From Streptococcus sp. DTU_2020_1001019_1_SI_AUS_MUR_006 (GTDB taxonomy: Bacteria > Bacillota > Bacilli > Lactobacillales > Streptococcaceae): DNA of 64,000 nt. Under the pieces are notes generated by a model that saw nothing but the letters and a program-made list of their open reading frames with translations, did no database searches and was not told where the DNA came from. The stretch is from the NCBI RefSeq assembly GCF_032340315.1, contig NZ_CP135436.1, forward strand, positions 1,137,501 through 1,201,500, written 5' to 3'. Position numbers and translations under genes: made by a program. Of this stretch, positions 1 to 16,800 are shown piece by piece (the stretch's first letter is position 1; each line of letters begins with the position of its first letter).

Positions 1-2
1 AC

Positions 3-971
3 CTTGGCAATCTTGGTTCTTACCATGAGCTAGCTTCTATGTTCATGAAAATCGGTGGTGCAGCCTTTGGTTTGATGCTTCCAGTCTTTGCAGGTTATGT
101 AGCCTACTCTATCGCTGAAAAACCAGGTTTGGTAGCAGGTTTCGTGGCTGGTGCTATTGCCAAAGAAGGTTTTGCCTTTGGAAAAATCCCTTATGCTGCA
201 GGTGGTGAAGCAACTTCAACTCTTGCAGGTGTCTCATCTGGTTTCCTAGGTGCCCTTGTTGGTGGATTTATCGCGGGAGCTTTGGTTCTTGCTATCAAGA
301 AATACGTCAAAGTTCCTCGTTCACTTGAAGGTGCTAAATCAATCCTTCTCTTGCCACTTCTTGGAACAATCTTGACAGGATTTGTCATGCTGGCTGTTAA
401 CATCCCGATGGCAGCAATCAATACTGGTATGAATGACTTCCTAGGCGGTCTTGGAGGAGGTTCAGCTGTCCTTCTTGGTATCGTCCTTGGTGGAATGATG
501 GCTGTTGACATGGGTGGACCAGTTAACAAAGCAGCTTATGTATTTGGTACAGGTACGCTTGCAGCGACTGTTTCTTCAGGTGGTTCTGTAGCCATGGCAG
601 CAGTTATGGCTGGAGGAATGGTGCCACCACTTGCCATCTTTGTCGCAACCCTTCTTTTCAAAGATAAATTTACTAAAGAAGAACGCAACTCTGGTTTGAC
701 AAACATCGTTATGGGCTTGTCATTCATCACTGAAGGTGCGATTCCATTTGGTGCAGCTGACCCAGCTCGTGCTATCCCAAGCTTTATCCTTGGTTCAGCA
801 GTAGCAGGTGGACTTGTTGGTCTTGCAGGTATCAAACTGATGGCACCTCACGGAGGAATCTTCGTTATCGCCCTTACAACAAATGCCCTTCTATACCTTG
901 TCTTTGTATTGGTGGGAGCACTTGTTAGTGGTGTGGTTTATGGTTACCTTCGTAAACCTTTAGAAAAATAA
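3..971 (+). CDS. fruA: PTS fructose-specific EIIC region, 3' end of fruA (partial)
   Basis: The reading frame is open from the window edge, so only the C-terminal part of a longer protein is present. What is visible is a very hydrophobic, glycine- and alanine-rich membrane domain with about eight predicted helices. It contains the GAIPFGAADP stretch typical of the EIIC domain of fructose-family PTS permeases. The protein would transport fructose and phosphorylate it to fructose-1-phosphate; the IIA and IIB domains would lie upstream, outside the window. It ends with a rho-independent terminator, so it is the last gene of its operon. The family is clear; substrate specificity is inferred from the family. 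Confidence 0.9.
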   Translation, partial: LGNLGSYHELASMFMKIGGAAFGLMLPVFAGYVAYSIAEKPGLVAGFVAGAIAKEGFAFGKIPYAAGGEATSTLAGVSSGFLGALVGGFIAGALVLAIKKYVKVPRSLEGAKSILLLPLLGTILTGFVMLAVNIPMAAINTGMNDFLGGLGGGSAVLLGIVLGGMMAVDMGGPVNKAAYVFGTGTLAATVSSGGSVAMAAVMAGGMVPPLAIFVATLLFKDKFTKEERNSGLTNIVMGLSFITEGAIPFGAADPARAIPSFILGSAVAGGLVGLAGIKLMAPHGGIFVIALTTNALLYLVFVLVGALVSGVVYGYLRKPLEK

Positions 972-987
972 TCACAAAGAGATTCAA

Positions 988-1021
988 ATGACTGAACACG
1001 AAAGTGGGCAGTCATTTTTTT
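988..1021 (+). terminator. Rho-independent terminator after fruA
   Basis: ATGACTG (988-994) pairs with CAGTCAT (1009-1015), followed by a run of seven T. It separates fruA from ftsK. Confidence 0.85.
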
Positions 1022-1046
1022 GATTTCTCTAGATGTTTCTGAAATA

Positions 1047-1055
1047 TGGTATAAT
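1047..1055 (+). promoter_or_regulatory. Extended -10 promoter of ftsK, very close to the start codon
   Basis: TGG-TATAAT is an extended -10 element ending only 6 bases before the ATG at 1062. Transcription would start at or within a few bases of that ATG, and no Shine-Dalgarno sequence fits between them. The message may therefore be leaderless. Confidence 0.7.
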
Positions 1056-1061
1056 AGAAGA

Positions 1062-3392
1062 ATGGCAAACAAAAATACAAGTAAAACAAGACGGAGACCG
1101 TCAAAAGCTGAATTAGAAAGAAAGCAAGCTATCCAACGGATGTTAATTTCCTTAGTCATAGCTTTTTGCTTAATGTTCGCTGCTCTGAAATTAGGAGCAG
1201 TTGGACTCACGCTTTATAACCTTATTCGATTACTAGTAGGAAGTCTAGCCTATCTGGTCATCTTTGTCGTTCTAGTCTACCTTTTTTTCTTCAAATGGAT
1301 TCGGAAGCAAGAAGGTCTAATCTCAGGTTTTCTGTGCATTTTTTCAGGCTTATTGCTGATTTTTGAAGCTTATCTTGTATGGAAATATGGCTTAGAACAG
1401 GCTGTCTTAAAGGGGACTTTAGCCCAAGTTTTGACAGATTTGACAGGCTTTCGTGTGACTAGTTTTGCTGGAGGAGGGCTTCTAGGTGTTGCCCTTTATA
1501 TTCCAGTCGCCTTTCTCTTTTCAAATATTGGTACTTACTTTATCGGAGCTATCTTAATCTTGATCGGTGCTCTTCTAGTTAGTCCCTGGTCTGTCTATGA
1601 TGTTGCTGATTTTCTTGGAGCACGTTTTGCCCTTTGGATGGAGCGACGTGAGCAGAAGAAACAGGAACGTTTTATCAAACGAGAAGAAGAAAAAGCTCGT
1701 AAGGAAGCAGAGGAACAGGAAAGACTAGAAAAAGAACAAGCAGAGCAAGCCTTGTTGGATATACCTCCTGTTGATATGGAAACTGGCGAGATTTTAGAAG
1801 CTACCCCTGTTCACTTTGATGATTTACCACCCCTTCCAGAGGAAGAATGGGTAGAACCTGAAATTATTCTCCCTCAAGCAGATTATGAAGTTCCTAGCGA
1901 AGTTGATATTCCAGAGGAAGATGAGTTCTTAGAGGATGAGGATGTTGAGGTAGATTTTTCTGCTAAAAAAGCTTTAGAGTACAAACTTCCAAGCTTGCAA
2001 CTTTTTGCACCCGATAAGCCCAAAGACCAGTCCAAGGAAAAGAAAATCGTTCGCGAAAATATCAAGATTTTGGAAGAAACCTTTGCGAGTTTCGGTATTA
2101 AGGTAACGGTTGAACGTGCTGAAATCGGTCCATCGGTTACCAAGTACGAAGTCAAGCCAGCCGTTGGTGTTCGGGTCAATCGCATTTCCAATCTAGCAGA
2201 TGACTTGGCTCTGGCCTTGGCTGCAAAAGATGTCCGTATCGAAGCTCCAATTCCTGGGAAATCCTTAGTCGGGATTGAAGTGCCTAACTCAGAGATAGCG
2301 ACAGTCTCCTTCCGAGAGCTCTGGGAACAATCGCAAACTAAACCTGAAAATCTGCTAGAAATTCCCCTTGGCAAAGCTGTCAATGGTACAGCTCGTAGTT
2401 TTGACCTAGCTAAAATGCCTCACTTGCTAGTGGCTGGTTCGACAGGTTCTGGTAAATCTGTTGCAGTCAATGGTATTATTGCAAGTATTCTCATGAAGGC
2501 GCGTCCAGACCAAGTTAAGTTTATGATGGTGGATCCGAAGATGGTTGAGTTGTCAGTCTATAATGATATTCCTCATCTTTTGATTCCAGTTGTGACGAAT
2601 CCACGTAAGGCCAGCAAGGCCCTTCAAAAAGTTGTGGATGAGATGGAAAATCGTTATGAACTCTTTGCCAAAATTGGCGTTCGTAATATTGCTGGTTTCA
2701 ATGCTAAGGTGGAGGAATTCAACGCTCAATCTGAGTATAAACAAGTACCTCTTCCTTTGATTGTCGTGATTGTCGATGAGTTAGCTGACCTCATGATGGT
2801 AGCCAGCAAGGAAGTAGAAGATGCTATTATCCGTCTTGGACAGAAGGCGCGTGCAGCTGGTATTCATATGATTCTTGCGACGCAGCGTCCTTCAGTGGAT
2901 GTTATCTCTGGTCTGATTAAGGCCAATGTGCCGTCTCGTGTAGCTTTTGCTGTATCTTCTGGAACGGATTCTCGAACTATCTTAGATGAAAATGGTGCTG
3001 AGAAACTCCTGGGTCGAGGCGATATGCTCTTCAAGCCAATCGATGAAAACCATCCTGTTCGTCTGCAAGGTTCTTTTATCTCGGATGATGATGTGGAGCG
3101 TATTGTTAGCTTTATCAAGGCTCAAGCAGATGCTGACTATGATGAAAGCTTTGATCCTGGAGAGGTTTCTGAGACAGAAGGTGAGTCTGGCACAGGAGAT
3201 GAAGGTGGAGATCCGCTATTTGAAGAAGCCAAGGCTTTGGTTATTGAAACTCAAAAAGCGAGCGCATCCATGATTCAACGTCGATTATCAGTTGGTTTTA
3301 ACCGAGCAACTCGCTTGATGGAAGAATTAGAGATGGCTGGAGTTATCGGACCTGCAGAAGGAACGAAGCCGCGAAAGGTTTTACAACAATAA
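1062..3392 (+). CDS. ftsK: DNA translocase FtsK/SpoIIIE
   Basis: A 776-residue FtsK/SpoIIIE-type motor that pumps chromosomal DNA through the division septum. The N-terminus has four membrane helices (about residues 25-190), followed by a charged Glu-rich linker to about 310. The motor domain has a Walker A motif GSTGSGKS near residue 460, and the C-terminus (about 705-776) is the DNA-reading gamma winged helix. The frame is open up to 1020, but ATG 1062 is preferred: it begins the usual polar N-terminus and lies just after a TATAAT box, so an earlier start would not be transcribed. The gene stands alone between two terminators. Confidence 0.95.
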   Translation: MANKNTSKTRRRPSKAELERKQAIQRMLISLVIAFCLMFAALKLGAVGLTLYNLIRLLVGSLAYLVIFVVLVYLFFFKWIRKQEGLISGFLCIFSGLLLIFEAYLVWKYGLEQAVLKGTLAQVLTDLTGFRVTSFAGGGLLGVALYIPVAFLFSNIGTYFIGAILILIGALLVSPWSVYDVADFLGARFALWMERREQKKQERFIKREEEKARKEAEEQERLEKEQAEQALLDIPPVDMETGEILEATPVHFDDLPPLPEEEWVEPEIILPQADYEVPSEVDIPEEDEFLEDEDVEVDFSAKKALEYKLPSLQLFAPDKPKDQSKEKKIVRENIKILEETFASFGIKVTVERAEIGPSVTKYEVKPAVGVRVNRISNLADDLALALAAKDVRIEAPIPGKSLVGIEVPNSEIATVSFRELWEQSQTKPENLLEIPLGKAVNGTARSFDLAKMPHLLVAGSTGSGKSVAVNGIIASILMKARPDQVKFMMVDPKMVELSVYNDIPHLLIPVVTNPRKASKALQKVVDEMENRYELFAKIGVRNIAGFNAKVEEFNAQSEYKQVPLPLIVVIVDELADLMMVASKEVEDAIIRLGQKARAAGIHMILATQRPSVDVISGLIKANVPSRVAFAVSSGTDSRTILDENGAEKLLGRGDMLFKPIDENHPVRLQGSFISDDDVERIVSFIKAQADADYDESFDPGEVSETEGESGTGDEGGDPLFEEAKALVIETQKASASMIQRRLSVGFNRATRLMEELEMAGVIGPAEGTKPRKVLQQ

Positions 3393-3419
3393 AAAACGTA
3401 AAAAAAGTATAAAAATGCA

Positions 3420-3485
3420 TGGAAACTTTATTAAAAAGTTGGTCAAAATTGGTCTAACTTTTTAGATAGAGTTTCCTTTTTTATA
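3420..3485 (+). terminator. Long hairpin terminator after ftsK
   Basis: GGAAACT (3421-3427) pairs with AGTTTCC (3470-3476), with a second inner stem AAAAAGTT/AACTTTTT (3433-3440/3456-3463) and a T-rich tail. The rest of the gap to 3722 holds the promoter and cre box listed next. Confidence 0.75.
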
Positions 3486-3576
3486 GCGATTTCTTTAGAA
3501 ATAAGGCCATCTGAAAATCGTTTCAGACTTGCCCAATAATTGGATTTTACTTTTACTAGTTTTACCTATTAAACTA

Positions 3577-3605
3577 TTGATTTTTCAAACTGTTTTTGAT
3601 ATATT
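3577..3605 (+). promoter_or_regulatory. Probable sigma-A promoter of the protease-GH101 gene
   Basis: TTGATT (3577-3582), a 17-base spacer and TATATT (3600-3605). This is the best match in the 330-bp gap and lies about 70 bp before the cre box. Confidence 0.5.
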
Positions 3606-3656
3606 AAATTGGTATAGAAAAAATTATATGTTTATCCAGAAGTGTTTAAAAATTGA

Positions 3657-10679
<7,023 letters not shown>

Positions 10680-10750
10680 AATACAAAAAAGTTTTCAATA
10701 AAAGAGAGCTTAGACTCCACAATCATTGTCGTGGAGAAAAAGAAAACCCA

Positions 10751-10780
10751 GAGAGGACCCTCTAGGTCCTCTCTTTTTCT
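10751..10780 (+). terminator. Terminator between the two glycosidase genes
   Basis: GAGAGGACC (10751-10759) pairs perfectly with GGTCCTCTC (10765-10773), followed by TTTTTCT. A smaller hairpin, CTCCAC/GTGGAG (10715-10720/10731-10736), lies just before it. Confidence 0.9.
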
Positions 10781-10789
10781 AAAGAGGAA

Positions 10790-10803
10790 TGAGAACGCTT
10801 ACC
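10790..10803 (+). promoter_or_regulatory. cre (CcpA) site before the GH20-GH84 gene
   Basis: TGAGAACGCTTACC shares the AACGCTTAC core with the cre box before the upstream gene and sits 32 bp before the ATG. No convincing separate promoter is visible between the terminator and this gene, so read-through from upstream is possible. Confidence 0.6.
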
Positions 10804-10835
10804 ACTTGTGAGCGTATGAAAGGAAATAGGAAAAA

Positions 10836-13800
10836 ATGGGAAAACATTTTTTTGAGAAACGGTGTCATTACAGTATACGTAAATTTACAATCGGCGCAGC
10901 TTCTGTTATGATTGGTGCCAGTATCTTTGGAGCTGGTATGGTTCAGGCTGCTGAAACAGAAGGACCTGCTGAGACAGAAGGAACAATAACACAGGCTCAG
11001 CCTCTGGATAAACTGCCAGCAGATATAGCAGCAGCTATTGAAAAAGCAGAAGCAAGTGCTGGAACTGTAGATGAACAACCTGCAGCGTCAGAAACTGGAG
11101 CAACTGCAGCTGAAACAACTACTCCAAAACCAACTGAAACTCCTGCTCCTAAGGAAGAAGTAGCTTCAAAACCAGCTACAAATCCTAAAGAGGAAGCAGC
11201 TTCTGAGGCGAAACTAGTTGCAAGTCCTGCGACTAAAGATGTAGTAGATACACCAGATGTCAATCATCTAGAAAAGGCGACTGCAACAGCTTCAAACCAT
11301 GAAGCCAACACACCATTTACAGCAGAAAAGGCAATTGATGGCAAACCTGATACTCGTTGGGCTACTGACCAAAATGTTGAGAAACCAACAATCGAATTCA
11401 CACTTGAGAAGACAACTGTAATTAAGCATGTGGAAATTGATTGGGATCGCCGTCTTCGTGGTCAACAAAACGATCCAAATATCAAATCTTGGAATCTCTA
11501 CTACGCTGGCCAGGATGATGTAAATGGTTCAGGTAACAAAGAATGGAAGTTGGCTCATCAAAGAACAGGAACACCTGTACTTGATGAAAAGGTTGACTTG
11601 AAAGAAGCTATCCAAGCTAAATACCTCAAACTTGAAATTACAGACTATCAAGCTGGTACAATGAATTGGAAAAATGTTGGGATTCAAGAAATTCGTGCCT
11701 ACTCAAACATTCCAGACGCTAGCAAACCAACAGATATTCGCCAAGTCACAGAATTAGCGGTTGCTGAAGATGGGAAATCACTTGTTTTACCTAAATTACC
11801 AGGTCAAGTCAGCTTGATTGGTAGCAACAAACAGGGGGTTGTTGACCTAAATAACAAAATCTATAAACCCTTAACAGACCAAACTGTTAAGGTCATGGTC
11901 CAACAAGTCAAGGATACTCATACCTTCACAAAAGAATTTGAAGTCCTTATTAAAGGGTTACATGCAGACGAAGGTGTTGGAACCAAACCAGCAGTTGCTC
12001 CAGCAGTTCAACAATGGTATGGAACTGAAGGCAAAACTTCTATTACAGCTGATACCGTGATTTCAGTTGGCGATTCTGGATTTGGTCAAGAAGCAAAATT
12101 CTATCAGACTGACCTTGAAAGTCGTGGGCTAGAAATCGCTACAGGTGATCAAACAGCTCAAAAACGGATCGAATTTAAGAAAGTTGTAGATAAAGGCTAT
12201 GGCAAAGAAGGCTATGGTATCACCATTAAAGATGGAGTTATCACAGTAGAAGCGGCGACCAACGCAGGAGCCTTTTACGCAACTCGTACTCTCCTTCAGA
12301 TGGGAGAAAAGGATTTGCAAAACGGAGAAATCCGTGACTTCCCAAGCTTCAGTCACCGTGGCTTTATGCTAGATACAGGTCGTAAGTTTATTCCTTATGA
12401 TACGCTTGTAGACATCATGCTCAACATGGCCTACTACAAGATGAACGATCTTCAGTTGCATTTGAATGACAACTATATCTTCTTAAAAGATCATTTAGCA
12501 GGGAAAAATCTTACTCCTCAAGAGGAACTGGATTATGTTCTTAAAAATGCTAAGACAGGTTTCCGTGTAGAGACTGATGTTGTCGGTGAAAATGGTGAAA
12601 AATTAACATCTGACGAGCATTACACTAAGGAAGAAATGCAAGAAATTATCAAGTTGGCAAAAGCTTTGCATATCAACCTTGTTCCTGAAATTGACACACC
12701 AGGTCACGCTCTTTCATTTGTTAAGGTTAGACCTGATCTTATGTATAAAGGCAGTCTTAGTGACTATAGAGGTAAACACAATGTAGAACGTGTGGCTATG
12801 TTGGACTTGGACAACAAGTACGAAGAAACGCTTGCTTTTGTTAAATCAGTCTATGATAAATTGTTGGATGGAGAGGATGCACCACTTCATGGTGTCTCAA
12901 CAGTTCATATCGGAACCGATGAGTACTACGGTAGTCGCGAAAGCTATCGTCGCTATGTCAATGATATGATTCAGTACATCAAAGGCAAAGGCTATACACC
13001 ACGTATTTGGGGTTCACTTAGTGCAAAACCTGGTACAACGCCAGTTGATTGGAAAGATGTAGAAGTTGATATCTGGAGTCTCGGATGGCAACGCCCAGCT
13101 GATGCTATTGCTCAAGGCGCTAAGATTATCAATATTACAGATATTCCAACCTATAGTGTTCCAAGTGGAAGCAATAGTCAAGGTGGTTACGGAGACTATG
13201 CAAGTTATGAGCGCCAATACAATAGTTGGACTCCAAATGACTTTACAACAGGTGGAGGACCACGCCTAGAAGCATCTAATCCAAATATCATCGGTGGTGG
13301 TCACGCTGTTTGGAATGACAACATCGACCTTCATGAAACTGGACTCACTTCTTACGATATCTTTAAACGCTTCTTCAAGAGTATGCAAACAACTGCAGAA
13401 CGTACTTGGGGATCTGATCGTGCAGGTAAGACTTTTGCAGAGCGTACCTTGCCAACAAGTGTTTATGCACCGCAATCTAACCCTGATAAAACAGTAGAAG
13501 AAAGCGACTTGTTCAAGATCAATCCAGAAACTATCAAAGATTATCTTGCTAAGAAAGTACAGAAGACTGAAGCAGGTTTGAACTTCGAAAAAGATAGTAC
13601 TATCGAAGGCCTAGTTGGTGATGCTGGACCAAGTCATGTCTTGAAATTAGATGTTACTGTAACTGGTGATGGTGAACAAACCTTCTCAACTAGTGGAGAC
13701 AACCAACTTTATCTTGCGGATAAGGATGGCTACTTAGCTTATACTTTTGAACAATTCCATATTCAATTCAACAAGAAACTTGAAAAGAATAAACGTTATC

Positions 13801-16800
13801 AAATTTCTGTTGTAACCAAACCACAAGTAACAGAAGTTTATGTAGATGGTGAAAAGGTTGAGCGTATTGCAAATCCAGCTTACCCTCGCTTTGCGCATAA
13901 TAGTTTAGTTCTACCTCTTGAAACAATCGGTGGCTTCAAAGGAATCTTGCATAGCGCTGAGTTGTCAAATCAACCATTCGTAAATCCACGCTTGATTCCA
14001 AATGATCATTTTACAGTTTCTGCAACTAGTCAAGAGTTACCAGGTACCAATGCAGAAGGTCCAGTAGAAAAAGCCTTTGACAATGATCCAAATACTTTCT
14101 GGCATTCAAAATGGTCTGGTCATCAAGCTCCATTCACTGTTGCAATGAACTTGAAAGCAGCAGAAAAAGTCAATGGTTTGACCTATCTTCCACGTCCAGG
14201 TGGTGGCAACGGAGTCGTGACTTCTTACGAAATCTATGCTCAAAAAGATGGTCAGATGGTTAAAGTTGCTTCAGGAACTTGGGAAAACAATTCCAAAGAA
14301 AAAACAGTTAACTTTGATGCAGTTGAAACGGATAAGGTAGAATTTAAGATCTTATCAGGTGTCGGTGGATTTGGTAGTGCAGCAGAGATTCAACTTCTTA
14401 AGCCACTTTCTGATAGCAAACCAGAAGAGCCAGTTACTCCTGAAAAACCAGTTACTCCTGAAAAACCTATCACTCCAGAGCAACCTAAAGTTGAAGAAGT
14501 AAGTGATGGTACAACTGAACTTGCTGATAGTTTTGTAGCTAAAAAGCCAGCTAGTGATGATGCGATTGCTGCAGCAGCCCAAAGTCAAGACTATCTCAAG
14601 AAAGAATACAAGGTCTTCCCAACACCACAAAAAGTAACTTATGGTGAAGGTGTTACAAAACTCCATAAACAAGTGAATCTTGTGATGGGTGACCAATTAG
14701 ATATTTATACTCGTAACCGCTTGAAGAGCGTTTTGCAAGATCACCAAATCTCTTACACAAGCAGTAAAACAGCAGTGGCTGGTGTTACAAATATTTATCT
14801 TGGTGTTCATGGTCAAAATTCACAGGCTGAAAAAGAAACATCTGGTATTTCTCAAGGACTCTTTGATAAGATTGATGCCTATGCTTTGTCAATTAAGAAC
14901 AATACAATCTCTATCGTCGGTAAAGATACAGATGCTGTTTTCTATGGATTGACTACTCTTAAACACATGCTTAATGAAAGTGAAGCTCCTGTTTTACGTA
15001 ATGTAACAGTTGAAGACTTTGCTGAAATTAAGAACCGTGGATTTATTGAAGGCTACTATGGAAATCCATGGAGCAATGCTGATCGTGCTGAATTGATGCG
15101 CTACGGTGGTGACTTGAAGTTGACTCAATACTTCTTTGCACCAAAAGACGATCCATACCACAACAAGAAATGGCGTGAACTTTATCCAGAAGAAAAATTA
15201 GCTGAAATTCGTGAATTGGCACGTGTCGGGAACCAAAACAAGACTCGTTATGTTTGGACCATCCACCCATTCATGAACAACCGTATTCGTTTTGGCAACG
15301 ATGCTGACTACCAAAAAGACCTTGAAACCATTAAGGCTAAGTTCACTCAATTGATGGATGTCGGTGTCCGTGAGTTCGGTATTCTAGCCGATGATGCTCC
15401 AAGTCCAGTTGGTGGCTACAATAGCTATAACCGCTTAATGAAGGACATGACAGATTGGTTGACTGAAAAACAAGCAACTTATGTTGGTCTTCGTAAGGAA
15501 ATGATTTTCGTTCCAGGTCAATATTGGGGTAATGGACGTGAAGATGAGTTGAAATCTCTAAATGAAAACCTTCCAACTTCAACTTCTATGACCCTTACTG
15601 GTGGTAAGATTTGGGGTGAAGTGTCTGAAAGATTCCTCTCTAACCTTAAGAATAACCTGACTGCAGGAGGTAAGACCTACCGACCAGTTTCTCTATGGGT
15701 AAACTGGCCTGTTACAGATAACTCTAAACAACACTTGATCTTGGGTGGTGGTGAGAAATTCCTTCATCCGAATGTAGACCCTAGTCTCCTATCAGGTATC
15801 ATGTTGAACCCAATGCAACAATCTGAACCTTCTAAGATTGCCCTCTTCTCTGCAGCTCAATATGCATGGAAACAATGGAAGTCAGAAGAAGAAGCTAAGA
15901 GAGTGAATGATATCGCCTTCAACTTTGTTGAAAACGGTAAGTTTACAGATAGCGAAGCATCTCTTGCCTTCCGTGAACTTGGTAAACACATGATTAACCA
16001 AAACATGGATGGTCGTGTTGTGAAATTGGAAGAGTCTGTTGAACTTGCACCAAAATTGGCGGCCTTCATGGCTAAGTTGAAAGCTGGTCAAGATGTTAGT
16101 GCAGAGCGTCAAGAATTGCGTGCAGAATTTGCTAAACTGAAAGCTGCAGCTCAACTATATAAAGCATCTGGTGATGAAAAGATGCGTGCTCAAATCCACT
16201 ATTGGTTGGATAATACTATTGACCAAATGGACGCCTTGAGTGCTCTCCTTGATGGTACAGAAGCTATCGAAAAGAACGATTCTGCAAAACTTTGGGATAG
16301 TTACTATAAGGGCTTGAAACTCTATGAACAGTCTCAAACCTATACCTTCCACTATGTAGACCATGATGAAAGAGCTGAGTTGGGTGTTCAACATATCCGT
16401 CCATTCTTGCTTGGCCTTCGTGAAATCCTTGCAACAGAAGTCCAAAAAGCCTTGCATCCTGACCAAGTCATTAGTACCTTTATCACTAACCGTACAGGTG
16501 TAGAAGGTGGACTTGCTGAAGTGACTGATGGAGATCTAGGAACTCATGCATTGATCAAATCGCCAAACAGTATCAAGACTGGTGACTACATTGGCTTGAA
16601 ATTTAACAAAGCTGTTCCAATCCAAAACTTGACATTTGCAATGGGAACTCAAGCAAATCCTCGTGATACCTTCAACAACGCTAAGGTTGAATATCTCAAT
16701 GAAAATGATGAGTGGGTAACACTTTCAGAACCAAGCTACACTGGTAATGAACCACTGCTTAAATTTGAAAACCTCAACATCAACGCCAAAGCTGTTCGTA

